Position numbers and translations under genes: made by a program | Notes under the pieces: model-generated | What the model saw: the letters and a program-made list of their open reading frames with translations, nothing else | What the model was told of the DNA's origin: nothing | The model's database searches: none | NCBI RefSeq assembly: GCF_026151205.1 | Contig: NC_087074.1 | Location: 16,503,962-16,567,961, forward strand | Direction: 5' to 3' | Length of the DNA stretch: 64,000 bases | Source of the DNA: Bolinopsis microptera | Taxonomy: Eukaryota; Ctenophora; Tentaculata; Lobata; Bolinopsidae | Shown here: positions 1-12,700 of the stretch, one piece after another | Numbering within the stretch: position 1 is the first letter of the stretch | How the letters are laid out: the number at the start of each line of letters is the position of its first letter

Positions 1-3000
1 ATGGCCATTCCTAATGGTAAATTAGCAATGGTGCAAAGATGGCAGTGAAAGCTCAATAGTTAGGCCGTCATTATCTTGAAAATGAATCTGAGAGATTGAT
101 TTGAGATGCCTGTCACAATTATTCTAATTGTGCGACTCATGTTTCACTGCCATTAGAATCTCGCTATCTCTGTAACATTTTCTGTGGGCCTCCATTTACC
201 ACGGGGTTTTCTGTCTTCTCTTTAATTTTGAGTAAATACTTACTAGGTAATGCAAATTGTATTTTATTTCCCAAGTACCTCTATTTACCGTTCTGTTCTC
301 TCGTTTGCAATTGTAGCTTAAGTCAAACAATCTGTATTCTTGACGGCTCAACGAAATGTATAGGTTCATTTTAAAAGCCAAAACGCTTAAATTTTGTCGC
401 ATACACACTGTTCATGATCATGTGATTTGTCATTGAATTTCAACATTATCCTATTTCAGGGCAGTCGGCCGGGAAAACAAGAAGAGCGAGAGACATAATC
501 CCGAAAACGTGTACCAATGATGGTAGTCAGATAACACCAGATCCTGACGGACCTTCAAGGAAGAGAAGACGAACGAAAGTAGATTCATCCACGATGGTAT
601 CGAAATCGTTCGTCAAAAAGAATCAAGAGGTCCAGCAGCTTCTTGCATTGAAATCGATTGGCGAGGACGTAAGTCTAAATTATATGTACATTATGCATCC
701 TCAGTTTTGTAATTTCAATTTTGTTAATCGTACTACTGGATTTTTATAACGACCTACCGTTTCATGATACATTAGAACCACACCCCTGTCGTGCGATTCA
801 AGCACTAATAAAACTAGCGTGTCAAACTCGCTTGGTTGATTAGTGCACTCAAACATATTGGCATTGTCTTAATTTATTTATAATTATATCATGTAATGAT
901 TCAGTTTTCGCTTCAGAGCAGTTAATCAATAATCACATCACAATTGTTTAGATCAAGAAGTCTGATCATGCAACGGGTCAAGTCGATGGCTTCTCGTCAG
1001 ACCGAGATAAAGGGATCGTTATGGGTGCCATGATAAAGCAGGGAGACACAGTGAAGCATCATCCCATTAGTTGTGAGCCATCCCCTGGTGGTGATGCTGA
1101 GACTACTGCTGAGCACATCAAGTTGAAGATGAGAATTCTCGCTTGTCTCACTGCAGGTTTAACTCTTCAATTTTCAAAATTAAACCATAATTATACAGAA
1201 TTTTGATTCTCATCAGATTTTCACTTCAATATTCAAGAACTTGCTTTGATATTCAATTTCACTCATTCTAGAGGACCTAACCCCTGAGAAACTCCTGAAG
1301 AGTGTGAAAGAAGTCGCTGATAAGTTCAAATTCTGGGTAACTGATGGAGGTTTGTAACTCGTTATTTATCAAAATCCGAATTCAATTATAATGCTTTCAT
1401 TACTATGACTAATGGCTATTGTACATGCCATGCTACTTGTATTGAATATGTAACTTGAAAAGTCAGTAAGTAAAGAAACCGTTCCAGCTGCTCAGAATGC
1501 GTTAGTAACATAGGGAATGTATCGTGAAAAGTCGGCAGCTGAAGGTTATCTTGGCACAGCGAAATTAAATCCATTATATTCTCATATATATTATATCTTA
1601 GGCACAGGTTAGCTTGGTTGATATTAAGTTCTATTACACTGCTCGCAAACATTCACAAAAATTTGAACTTACAGGACCTCAAATGAAACCAGCAATGGAC
1701 CGGTTGAAGGAATGGAAACGGGACATGAATCTTGTTTTTGATGACATTTGGGTTCACTGCAATGCCCATATCGAACCCGCACTTGCAGCAGCTCTCACTA
1801 AAGTTTTGTTAGAAATCGAGGAGGTGCTTGGTGAGTCTGAATCCCCTTTCCTTTCCCCATGTTTTATTTCGGATATTATTTGAATCCCACAAGACTGCTT
1901 TGATCATATTCTCCTATGACGTAATGAAATTATGGCATGATCATAATCAAGTAGTTCCTGCTTTCCTGTTAATTTCTTTCAACTAGATTTCTCATCAGGA
2001 GTAAGAAAGTATGCTGTGGAGAGTTTCAACGCTAGCTTTTTCGGGAGCAATAGCTCCTGCATCCTAACAATGAGCTATGCGTTCATGAACATGCTGGGCA
2101 CATCCAAGCAGAATCAGGAATGGTCGCAGACGAAGAACTTCTCCGCTTTTCTGCGTCAAGTTGGAGAATTAAGGAATCATCTGCAAGATGCCAAGTCTTC
2201 TAGGTTCGGCAAATATCCAGAGTTTCTCACTCTATTCGCCTACCACTTCGAGTAAGTTAATCTAAGTTACTACTTGCTAATCCTGTTTTTACTTCTGTTT
2301 TTACTCACGAAGTACAATTAGTACATACTGAATTCATCATAAAAACTTTTTAAGCACGATGAAAATTATTATCGATGAAAATTATTATCGACATCGTGTT
2401 ACTTTTGATTTTCAGAACCATCAAGAAGTTCATGAATGAGCATTCCTTCACCGACAAGATGTTCTTGAGCTGTCAGCGCTATGTTAACTGCCCGTATTTT
2501 AAAGAGATTTGCGTCGCAGTTAGTGTTTTGTACTACCACATTTTAAGACCATTTCTTGTGGCAGTTGGTGCTGAAGGTGTCGAGGGTTACAAGCATCTCG
2601 ACCATCTTGAGCTGTGCTCTTTCTATCCTGGGATAATTTCCAGCTTACAAGAAGCATCAGCGGACGGTGCTGAAAGACTGCTCGTTAACAGACCTCTTGA
2701 TTATTTGGATGCCTTTCCAAGTTTAGCAAAGGTTAGTCACAAAGGTCACAAGGCCATTTTTGAGGCTATATACGGTGAGATTCAACTTCCCGAGCCGCCT
2801 TTTTCAATAAAGGTTGTCAAGAGGGTTGTTTCATTGATAGCCGAGGGTTATCAAGCTGTTTTCACCGCTCAAACTGCTGACCTCTATCTAGAGGGGGGAA
2901 AACTTAAAGAACTGCTCGATAACGACCCGAAATGCTTGGATGGTGTTCCGACAACAGCCTTAGCTGCAGAACACCAAGTTGCTGAGTTTCGACACGGTAA

Positions 3001-4027
3001 CAAGTTGGCGCGGACAGCAAAGATTCGCACGATTGGCATACAACAAATTGTTGCGAAGTCTTCGCACATGGAGAACTTGAGAAAGAAGAAGCTCAGTAAA
3101 GAACAGCTGCGACAAATGTTCAAGAAAGCTTGCTCCGATCAACGATTCAAAATGGCTAGTAAACTTTTAAGCATCAGTGATGCAGCTGCTCAACAGCAGG
3201 CTGAGAAACATTTGGCTGCTTCAAAGGACCGGAAGCTGAAAGCTGTTGAGAGAAAGAAGCAATCAATTGGTCGTTGTCAAGACAATCATGAGGGGCCAAT
3301 ACTGTCAGTTTCCCACTTGGACAAGATTTTGAAGCTGAAAAAGTTCAGAACCTCAGAGAAGGAGACCATCAAGATGTTGAGGCTAGAGATCTTCTACAAC
3401 AGGGACGTTGTATATGAAAGTGTCGTCGTTCCTGATAAGTCGATCTTTGTTGTTGGCAAAAAAAACGAGCTTGGACAGACTGCTCCAAAACCCAAGTCGG
3501 TATTGATCGATAATCTCCGCCAGCTGATCAATCCTGACTTTTTGCAGACGTCAACACCGACTCCTCCGTCAGAAGACCATCTTGAGGAGAAACTTGCTGA
3601 ACTGCACAAGAAGATGTCTGGATCTAATCTGCTGAAAGAGGTTCGACGGGCAACTGGTGACGCAAAACTAAAAGTTGGCGATTACACGGCCTGCTTTTGG
3701 CAAGATGAGAACGAACATAACACTTGGTATATTGGGAGGATCTCTAGAATCATAGCTTCCAGATCATGTAGAACTTGTCAGCAGAGTGGTCTTGAAGAGC
3801 TGAAGGATTCCTTAGATGAGCCTTGCTACGAGATGCATTATCTAACGGAATCAGACGAAAAATTCGTCCTCACTGACATTGAGGAGTACCATACTCTGGC
3901 AAGCCAGGTTCTCTGCAAAGTGAAGATCACTGCTTTGCCAAACTCGAACTACAGGCTTGATCATCCCGAGTATTCTGTTTTAGATTCGCTGATAAAAACA
4001 AATAGGCTTTTTTCAGCATTAGATTAG
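1..4027 (+). CDS. Unrecognised seven-exon gene, ~846-aa basic protein
   Basis: I do not recognise this protein. Seven exons join in one frame: 1-16, 460-668, 952-1156, 1272-1349, 1675-1830, 1987-2251 and 2416-4027. Every junction has GT-AG ends and matching phase (1,1,1,1,1... with phase 0 after exon 2 and phase 2 before the last). Exon 1 reads MAIPN and may be the true start or the tail of an exon that begins before the window. The N-terminal part is rich in Lys/Arg (SRKRRR near residue 40) and could be a nuclear signal. The middle is helical. Residues from about 500 form a long Lys/Arg/Gln-rich coiled segment. The end contains GDYTACFWQDENEHNTWYIG, which recalls Tudor/BAH-like chromatin folds but is not diagnostic. 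The single large last exon of 1.6 kb is unlike the small upstream exons. It could be a domesticated mobile-element protein or a lineage-specific gene family. The exon structure is well supported; the function is open. Confidence 0.75.
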
Positions 4028-6685
4028 TAAGAAAATGTTAAAATTTCTGTTTCATTCTTTTCAGTAAAACCTCAATTTGCCGGGGCTCTCCTTCTTCTCC
4101 CAAATATCAAGTTGTGTACGTGTAAGATAGTGTTATTCATATTTCTATTTTTATCACTTTCTATCCACGAAGACCCAGTAAATGGAGGTTTTACAGTATT
4201 TATTTCGAGAATGCAATATTTAGTTATTCATCTCAACTGTATGTGTGCACATTTTCAGGATGCTGCCTCGTGATCGTTTTGATATAGAGATTATTAAAGT
4301 GATGTTTCTGTGTTATTGTAATACATTCGCGTGCAATTTTGAAAGCCAACTCTACCAATTGAAAATATTATCAATTTGATCGATTAGTGCATTGTAGCAC
4401 AATATAATAACACATAGTATCAGAATGATTAGTGACCACAATGGCTTGATCATGAGAGCAGAGGACTAACTCCATGCATGGACAGCAGGAAAAACTTAAC
4501 AGGCTGCGGGTTCGAGTCTGGCCAGGGGTTGAAATCTTCGAAGATTTCAATCCCTGGCCAGACTCGAACCCACATCCTTTTGCTTTATCGATATTATTTA
4601 TAAATATAAGGTAAATACAATATCTTATTGAGATAAATAAAGTCAGTAGTTAGATTAAAACACGAACACAGATATAATCATTGACATTATTACTAATACG
4701 TAATTTGCCATAACTTAATAAACTGACGTGTCGATCAAAAAGTGTTTACTCTGACTAGAGAAATTTGTTTTATTTGTCGATTGGAGAAAAAGGGTATCTT
4801 TCAAATTCGCATTATTCTCATCTTTGAAATTCAGTCCCCAATTTGTGTCTGGATGTCGGCAGGTAAGGCGGGTGCAAGCCCCATATTCCTTATTGCAGAC
4901 TCCTCTACGATCATAAAAAGCAGCATGTAATAGGTTGTAGGGTACAGTAAAAATGTTGGAAAATTCTTAATGCCGGGGCAGGGTTCGAACTCCTAGGCTA
5001 TTGCTAGTTTTTCTGCTGGTTTTCCTGCAGTGAAAAGCTATTGCTAGTTTTTGGAGTATTTACATGATGAAAGTAGAAATTGTTAGCATTCACCTTGACA
5101 TAATTGTAGACTGTGACCGAAGTATTTGCCCCATTCGAATTTGAACAGTTAAAATTGAAATTTCTTCTGGCTGCGACCATTTCTTTGACCTCAGATGAAG
5201 CGACTGCCGATACTCTGGGCATCTACAAGTACTAGCCGCGCCAAATCTGCGAGAATAGGGAATTTGCGATCCTGATGTCGTATCCGAGAAATAAAGATGG
5301 ACCCCATAAGAGACCCAAGGATGTCTTTTTTAGCCATTTTTATGACTTTCAGCTCAAGGCATCAACTTTAAGAAACGGTCTATCCCGTTTGATCGATGCT
5401 CCTACCTATATCCTGGACGGAATAAAACCGTTTAGGCTTCTAGGCCAATTAAAAGTATGTTCCCATGTATAAAAGCTATATTGGTGTAGTTAGACCTGTG
5501 TGCCAATCGATTACCTTTCCAATGAGCCCTCACACAACTATGTACGCTAAAATTTGTTAATACTACAGGGTCCACTGTCCGCAAGACCCTGGGACCAAAT
5601 TTCACTGCCAAAACGCGACATAAAATTACGCGACGAGCGGATGGAACACCACTTAATAGTTTATTGCTTGCTTTTTAAATGAATTTGTGAGGAAGTTTGA
5701 AAAGAGCACTGCGCTTAGGAATTGGCCTGCCAGGTAAGTTTTGCGGCTGCGCGCGCCCGGAAGATTTGACGGTTTACTACGCTTACCTGGAACGCTCCCA
5801 CTAAGTCATATCCTGGATCCTGACGCAATTGCAACCCTTTTCGTTTGTAAGATTATAATCTAACAAGACGTGCGCCGAGTTGGACTCGTCGACGGTCTCG
5901 GAACAATATTTGGAACCGGTATTTATATTTTACCCGTTAAGGTTTTGACTTTTGTGCATCGATGTCATGATCTTACATAAATTTTGCTCCAAATGTAAAT
6001 TCCTGTTCCTGTCTCAGAGTTTAGAGAGGGGTATTTTCACCATTCACGTTCAAAACTTTGAGCATTGCCAATTCCAAATTATCGGAGATGCAATTTGCCG
6101 GATTTAATTTTACCTAATGCATTGTTATATAATATAAGTATTACCTAGTGCAGCGTTCAGTTCATCCAATGTAAATGACCTATTCGGTGACTCATTAGGG
6201 ACAGATTCCTCGGCTAAGGCTTCTTCATTCTTTTAAGACGATATACAGACGATTTCTGGATCACATGGCGATATAAAGTGTCTGACAATATACCAATACA
6301 GGGCGCAAATCTATTATCCTGTATTCTGTAAATCATCAGTTTTCATTGTGGGGAAATGTGGACCTTGCCACTTGCTATTTACCATGATTGTCTTACTGTC
6401 AGCATATCAATATTTCCCAATATTGCTGCAGCAGAATAACTGCATGATATACGAGTGAAGACCCAATATTGCTGCAGTGTAACACTTACGAACCCACGCA
6501 ATGAATCACACCTACGCTATTGTAAATATAACCCTTTAAGCGGGTTTAGACACTTTGTTTAGTTCTTGACAATTTGATCCCAGAAGTTTGCAGTAGTTCA
6601 TCGTTTTTATAAAGAAACATTTTTCAGCAATCATGGCAGGTATTACTAATCTTACTTTTTAATCTCTAGATAATACACTTGAATA
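4028..6685. other. Intergenic, AT-rich; hairpin but no convincing gene
   Basis: This follows the stop of the first gene. Short open frames (for example 4742-4930, 5275-5472) have no splice partners or family resemblance. It holds the 64-nt hairpin listed separately and a lone GGGTTCGAACTCC at about 4981 that matches a pol III B-box without a matching A-box. The stretch from about 6100 to 6685 presumably contains the promoter and 5' UTR of the next gene, but I see no clear core element. Confidence 0.5.
4508..4571. repeat. 64-nt near-perfect hairpin
   Basis: Two 32-nt arms are directly abutted, centre 4539/4540, with 31 of 32 pairs complementary and the single difference a G-T wobble. The outer part of each arm reads GGGTTCGAGTCTGG, which resembles a tRNA T-arm/B-box. 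No loop separates the arms, so the folded form would be a long snap-back stem. It may be a foldback element, a pre-miRNA-like hairpin or a pair of inverted tRNA fragments. Confidence 0.85.
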
Positions 6686-8823
6686 ATGGGAATTGCAAGA
6701 CAGACCCAGAACATTAACCCCAAACATTTTACAGCAGAGGTACAGAAAAACGTGGCAATATTTGACGATTTTATCTCTTCAAACAACACCAACGATGATT
6801 TCGATGAAATAACAGCAACTTTGGGAGATGTGGATGCTTACATCGAGCATCAGCAGAAGATGAAGTCAGGTAAGAACCAATTAAAATGTAATCGTCATTG
6901 TTTCATGTTTGTTTTAAATAATTATAAGTAATCACTTTGTTTATTTTACCTCAGTATCTTTTAAAGAGCTGCAATAATAACGAGTTATACTTTTAGAGCG
7001 AGGAGGAAAACGAGGAGGTCGAGGTGGTAAAGGTGGTAAAGGTGGTAAAGGTGGTAAAGGTGGAGACGGTGGCGATCAGGGAGGCGAGGGAGGACCAGGA
7101 GGCCGAGGAGGAGGCGAAGGTGGAAAACGTGGTGGCAGGGGAGGAGAAGCTGGCAGTCGAGGAGGTGGCGAAGCTGGTGGAAGAGGCGGCGGTGAAGGTG
7201 GAAGAGGCGGACGGGGAGGTGGTGAATCTGGTGGAAGAGGAGGCGGAGAAGGAGGAAGAGGAGGTCGGGGAGGCGGCGAAGGAGGCAAACGTGGAGGTGG
7301 TAGAGGTGGGGGAGAGGCTGGCCAAGGAGAGGGTGGAAAACGAGGTGGTGGTGGAAGAGGCGGCGGTGAAGGTGGAAGAGGCGGACGAGGTGGCGGCAAA
7401 CAAGGCGGCGGTGGACCCGGAGAAGGTATGATTATCTGATGTGCCGCTGATAAAATTATATTTGGGCTATTTATTTCAAGCATTTTACGAATATGACTGC
7501 ATTTAAAATGGAGTTTTCATAGAGACAAGTAAATCGGAAAGAGCCCAAACTTTATCCCGAAATTTGTCGAGGGGATTTCTCCTACTTTTCTAAGCTGTCT
7601 ATTCCCCAATCAAACAAAACGAAACCAAATTTCCAAAACGACTCAAAATTCCGATTTACTGATCTCTGAATTTTTCAGCCGAATTGCGGCACCGAGACAA
7701 TGTTGGTCCACCTGTTGATGAAATAGACAGACTAAAAAGGGAGGCTCACAGACTGGACCAGGGAGGTGAACTACATGAGGGACCCAGAGGAGACGGAGAG
7801 GGACCAAGAGGAGATGGCACGAAGAAAGGGAAGAGAGGGAAGGGCGGCCGAGGAGGGAAAGGAGGGAAAGGAGGTAGGGGAGGCAAAGCCGAGGCTAGTC
7901 TGAAAGGAGTGCTCATCATGCTGGCTGGAACTTTCTGTATGAGCGGTTCGATAATGACAATGAAACTGGCCTCTAAGGTAGCACCCATAGTTCAAGTAAG
8001 GTTCCTCCGTTCTCTTATCTGTCTCGTCCTAGCCGCAGTTTACGCTAAATCATTTAAAGGAATGTCCCTGAAACTATCAGAGATAGAGAATAAGAAGAGT
8101 CTTTTGATGAGAGTTGGAATGACTGTGTTCCAAACATTCGCTCAGCTTTACGTAGCTAGGAAACTACCCCTAGGACTAACAGCAGCTCTGATGGGTATGT
8201 CTCCGGTCACACAGTCTGTTCTAAACTGGCTTATCTTGAAGACAACCATGGACATGAAGCAGTGGACCTGTATTATAACGAGCGTTATCGGAGTATTCCT
8301 TATCTCTCAGCCTGACTTCCTGTTTGGTAGCGGAGATATCAACCAGTTCGAAGAGTTTGACAAGGAGAGGTACATCGCTATCGGACTTGCGATAACAATG
8401 AACGTGCTAAGAGCCCTGACCATGATCCTGAACAGAAAGATGATGATGGAGGGAGAGGGCAGACTACACTTCTCTCAGTTCACTTTCTACAACAATATCG
8501 TAGCCACTGTCCTCTGCATAGCATTGCTCCCATTCAAAGGAAATGTTGGGTATAAAATCATGGAATTACCCGGATGGGACGCTTTAGGTCTGATCACACT
8601 AGGCGCCCTCATGTTCTTTGGAAGGCCCCTCCTGATGGAAGTAGGACAAGGATCAAGACTTCCCGCCAGTATGATTACTATCCTGAGAACGTCAAGTATT
8701 GTCTGGGCCTTCACCTTCCAGCTGGTCCTATTCGGAGAGATCCCGTCCTACATGGAGACGGCTGGTATTTCTATTATTGTAGGCTGTGCTTCCATGATGT
8801 TCCAGCTGACTGGAAATGAGTAG
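6686..8823 (+). CDS. SLC35/EamA-type transporter with an RGG-rich N-terminal domain
   Basis: Three exons (6686-6869, 6997-7425, 7679-8823) join in phase 1 to give 585 residues. The upstream in-frame stop before 6686 supports that ATG. Exon 1 encodes an acidic, non-repetitive leader. Exon 2 encodes about 142 residues of almost pure Gly with Arg, Lys and Glu (GGRGG, GGEGG, GGKGG). The first 60 residues of exon 3 continue as GPRGD and KGGRGGKGG blocks. The remainder, from about residue 285, is a roughly 300-residue drug/metabolite-transporter fold. Hydrophobic helices begin LKGVLIMLAGTFCMSG, with internal motifs typical of EamA/SLC35G proteins (QTFAQLYVARKLPLGLTAAL, ITILRTSSIVWAFTFQLVLF). About ten membrane segments are predicted. 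Known SLC35G/F-like members sit in Golgi, ER or plasma membranes and move nucleotide sugars or metabolites; the substrate cannot be read here. The RGG domain fused to a DMT is unusual. Confidence 0.85.
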
Positions 8824-9161
8824 ATCTGGCACTTTGCCAACAAGGACTGAGTTTATTATTTGGTAAATTGTACAATTGAAAGGACTGAAGGAGCCTGCTG
8901 CATTCTTCTGGGAGCCTTCGGGTGATAACGCTGTAGAAATATTTATATGTTGTTTTATTTATTTCGTTGTATTTATATCACCTGTCAATTGTTATTGTAT
9001 GTATTGTTATTTGTACATTTGATCTGATTTCTGAATATACTGTTATTTTACTATGTTAAACGTTAACATCATCCCAGCATTCCAGTTTATTCGAATAGAA
9101 GGTTTTCTAACTTACCAATCTGTCACAAAGTATATAACACATTACCTCCAATCTCACACAG
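8824..9161 (+). other. 3' UTR of the transporter or intron before an alternative exon
   Basis: This AT-rich stretch after the transporter stop contains no reading frame with family resemblance. It is either the 3' UTR of the transporter transcript or part of an intron joining upstream RGG exons to 9162-9274. It ends in a pyrimidine-containing acceptor, ctcacacag. Confidence 0.5.
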
Positions 9162-9274
9162 GTCGCAATGGGGCTGAAGAAGAGAAGGGCAGTAATCTGG
9201 GACAGACCTTAGGAGTTGGAGCAGCTGCAGCTATAGGACTGGCAGCCTCAGCTTATTACGCTCTCTACATGTGA
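9162..9274 (+). CDS. Candidate alternative terminal exon encoding a membrane tail
   Basis: After a good acceptor (ctcacacag) at 9161 the frame encodes GRNGAEEEKGSNLGQTLGVG and then a hydrophobic, Ala-rich segment ending AASAYYALYM and a stop. Only a phase-1 donor gives this frame. Exon 1 (ending TCA G) and exon 2 (ending GAA G) of the RGG-transporter gene both fit. Splicing exon 2 here would make a short RGG-rich protein with a C-terminal membrane anchor in place of the ten-helix transporter. Otherwise this could be the last exon of a separate gene, although no other upstream exon is apparent. Direct transcript evidence is lacking. Confidence 0.5.
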
Positions 9275-9713
9275 ACTTAACGTGAAGTGAGATCACTTGA
9301 TCACCTCATAAGGTCCGGGAAATGACACTGATTATTTATTCATAATGGTCATTTCTCTCAGGGATTTAACGTTATTTGTTAATAAGGTATTTTTTATAAT
9401 TATGCCACTTTGGCTGGGCCCAGCTTTTTATGATTGTGAAGAATTTCGTGTTGATGGTATTTATTAATAAAATGGCAACAATTGTTTTAATACTATTAAA
9501 AACTGAAAAGAGCGCTTAAATCAAACTGAAATTCAATTAAGTATAAATTTACAAATAAACAGTTAAATATATCCATGCTCGAAAAAAAACCTATACCAAA
9601 AAATCCCACCGGGCGTTAATATCATAATTTCCAAATGGAATTGAAAAGTTTTGTCATCAGTTATTTGTTTGGCCAGCCAAGTAAATTGGATAATAAACGA
9701 AAACTACTCAACC

Positions 9714-12700
9714 TCACGACTGGGACGAAAACTTCTGAATAGCTTTACTCAGCTGAAAAAGTATAGGTCCAATTTCAGGATCGTCGCTAAAGTCCACAAT
9801 GGTAGCTTTCTTCTCCTCCAGATCCCGCATAGCGTCCAGGAACTTAGGGGTGAGGAGCGCTTTCTGAATCTCACTACGCTCCATTACCAGCTTGTAGAGA
9901 GGGTGGTCGCGTGGCAACGGGGTGTACATGTCGTTAGATCCTGTAGGCTCGTGTCTGTCTCCTGTTAAAGTAAGGTCGTTAGATCCTGTAGGCTCGTGTC
10001 TGTCTCCTGTTAAAGTAAGGTCGTTAGATCATGTAGGCTCGTGTCTGTCTCCTGTTAAAGTAAGGTTGTTAGATCCTGTAGGCTCGTGTCTATCTCCTGT
10101 TAAAGTAAGGTCGTTAGATCCTGTAGGCTCGTGTCTGTCTCCTGTTAAAGTAAGGTCGTTAGATCCTGTAGGCTCGTGTCTGTCTCCTGTTAAAGTAAGG
10201 TTGTTAGATCCTGTAGGCTCGTGTCTGTCTCCTATAGCTCTATAGTTACAGATCGTATAGTGGGGTTGGGTTACAGATCGTATAGTTTAACTCAAGATGA
10301 TTTTAACAGAACCCATTATTAATGTGCTCCAAACAAAAAAGTACAAACATCTTACTATAATATATAAAGCGAGACGATATAATATATGGATGGATGGATG
10401 GATCCGTGCCATTTTTCTGACACCACGGCATCAACTTTAACGCGAATTTCCGAAAAAACCGTAAAAGATATATAACTGAAACTTTTTTGACTGGGTCAAA
10501 TGCTTTAATTGCCTCCAAATCAGCATGAAAAAATAAAAAATTGGCCAAGGAATAGGTATTTTAGAGCCCAAAATTTGGACCCCCAAGTGGTGTCAAAAAC
10601 GCGAATTAAAACCATTTTAAGGTTATACGGGTTCCTGCTAGTGATTTTAAATCGTGGTTTTGGTTCACTAATTACTTTTGAATTATTTAAATAATCATCC
10701 TAACCAAGAAGGTAGCTGCATGCCTCCTGCTGGTTGTTCCTAGTGACCTCCAGAGCAGCTACAACCTCTCCCTCAGGGAAACCCATCTCTACAAGGTTCC
10801 TCACACAGTTCTGGTCTGCTTTAAACACTCCTGCAGGAACAGGGATAGGTTACTATGGTTACTAGGGGGGGGGGGGGGGGGGGGGATGGGGGATAGGTTA
10901 CAGGAAGGTGGGGATAGGTTACAGGAAGGTTGATACCCTTTTATATAATAGGGGGTGGAGGGGGGGGGGATAGGTTACAGGAAGGGGGGCTAGGTTACAG
11001 GAAGGTTTATACCCTTTTATATAGGAGGTGGAGGGGGGGGGGGGGGGGGAGACAAATATAATCTGGCACAACAAACAACTACCTCGTCTGCGTCTAGGTC
11101 TGTTCCTGTGGCTTCCTCCTGACCCTCCAGACCCGTTGTGATGTCCAGCTAATATCCACTCTATGGCAGAGTTTAGACTGTAGTTATTGGCCACCAGGGC
11201 CGCTTTGGCTTGCTCGTCCGTGAAACCCAAGTCAACAATCTGGGTGACGTCATCATCATTAAACATGACCTCGTTACTGTCCTCTTGTAGTCTGAGGAGT
11301 TAGGTTGTTGTGATGGGAAGATATTATGTTTCGTTAATAACGGATCCGTGAAACCTATTTTTGTTGGAAATTTCATACCTGCATAGCCACAACCACAATT
11401 ATTTCAGATCTAAAATTTTGTTTTTATTCAATCACTATCACTTTCCGATGGTTATAACAGAAATTACAACGAAGTTTTTAATATTTAGTTTTTAGGGAAA
11501 GATTAGACTTGGGCGTTGTTTTTAAATATCTCTTGTTGAACTTTTATTTAATAATAATAACATTACAATCAATAAGCGGACGTGCAGAAGTACCTGTCAA
11601 ACTGCAGCATCTCAGCGCAGTCCACCAGAGTAACTATGATCCTAGTGAGCAGCACGTGTGCCATGTTGTTGGACTCAGGTAGTTTCTCTGTAACCCCAGA
11701 TTTACCAGTGTTGTCTTTCTCTGGCAGCGACTTTATCACTTCCTCTATCACGTTATCTGGCACCTGTAATATTATTAAATAAACAACTGGCACCTGTAAT
11801 AACAACTAAACAGTTGTTATCTCTTTTTGAATGTGGCTAGGTGGCAGAGTGGTAGTACCTCAGTTTTTCAATCGATAGATTGGTGATTCGAATCTCTGTG
11901 TCACTTAGTCTAATGTTCTCATTACGTTAAAAGTCGTGAAAATTGTACGTGTGTTTTCAGGACATATTATCAAACGCCTATATAATCAACAACTTTCGGA
12001 AAAGCCAAGAATTTATGTTCATAACTATTGGAACTATTATATATAATATACACCCTGATATGATAATCTTCGAATGTCACTTAATCATGGAACACGTACG
12101 AGGAATATTTGCTGAATATTATCTGGAGAAATGTACAAATTTAATGAATAGGTTAAGATAGCATGTCTTGAGTCTCCTTTTTGTCAATTTCAATTGTTGG
12201 AGAAAAGAAATATTCAGAATTTTTTTACCTTTCTCTAAAAATGCATACTCATGCCCTGCCGGTTATATTTTCTAAGAGTGAGATTTGTGAATAATTATAC
12301 AGTTTCTAAGTATCTCTTATCCTCTAGACTATTTTTCTTTTTTCATCTAGTAACATTAATAATGGTCAACCCGTAAAAATTTTGTTTTTATTTATTTTAT
12401 TTATTAAACAAGTTTACATTCATTCGTCTAAGCAAAGCACTTGCACTTGATTAACATTTTAAAAAGCATACGTTACTTATAATCATATTATTCTAACGCT
12501 TACAAATACACATTGTTACCATGGTTACACGAATGTGAGCACGTAACCCATAAAAAGGTGTGTAATTTTAACAGAGCAAATGTTAAACATAACTATAACT
12601 ATAAATGTCCAATTATTGATTCAAAATGGTAGTTGCGCAGTGTCGAATTAAACTTTAATTGCTGCATGGCCAACGACGAATATCCAAAGACATAAATTAC

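Noticed and set aside
4976-5000. Possible tRNA from a B-box-like GGGTTCGAACTCC
   Set aside because: No A-box or acceptor stem at the right distance on either strand.
5275-5472. 65-residue frame starting MSYPRNKDGPHKRP
   Set aside because: Short, without splice partners or family resemblance.
7076-7483. Pro-rich minus-strand frames opposite the RGG exon
   Set aside because: Shadows of Gly codons on the plus strand; the plus frame has splice sites and continuity with the transporter.
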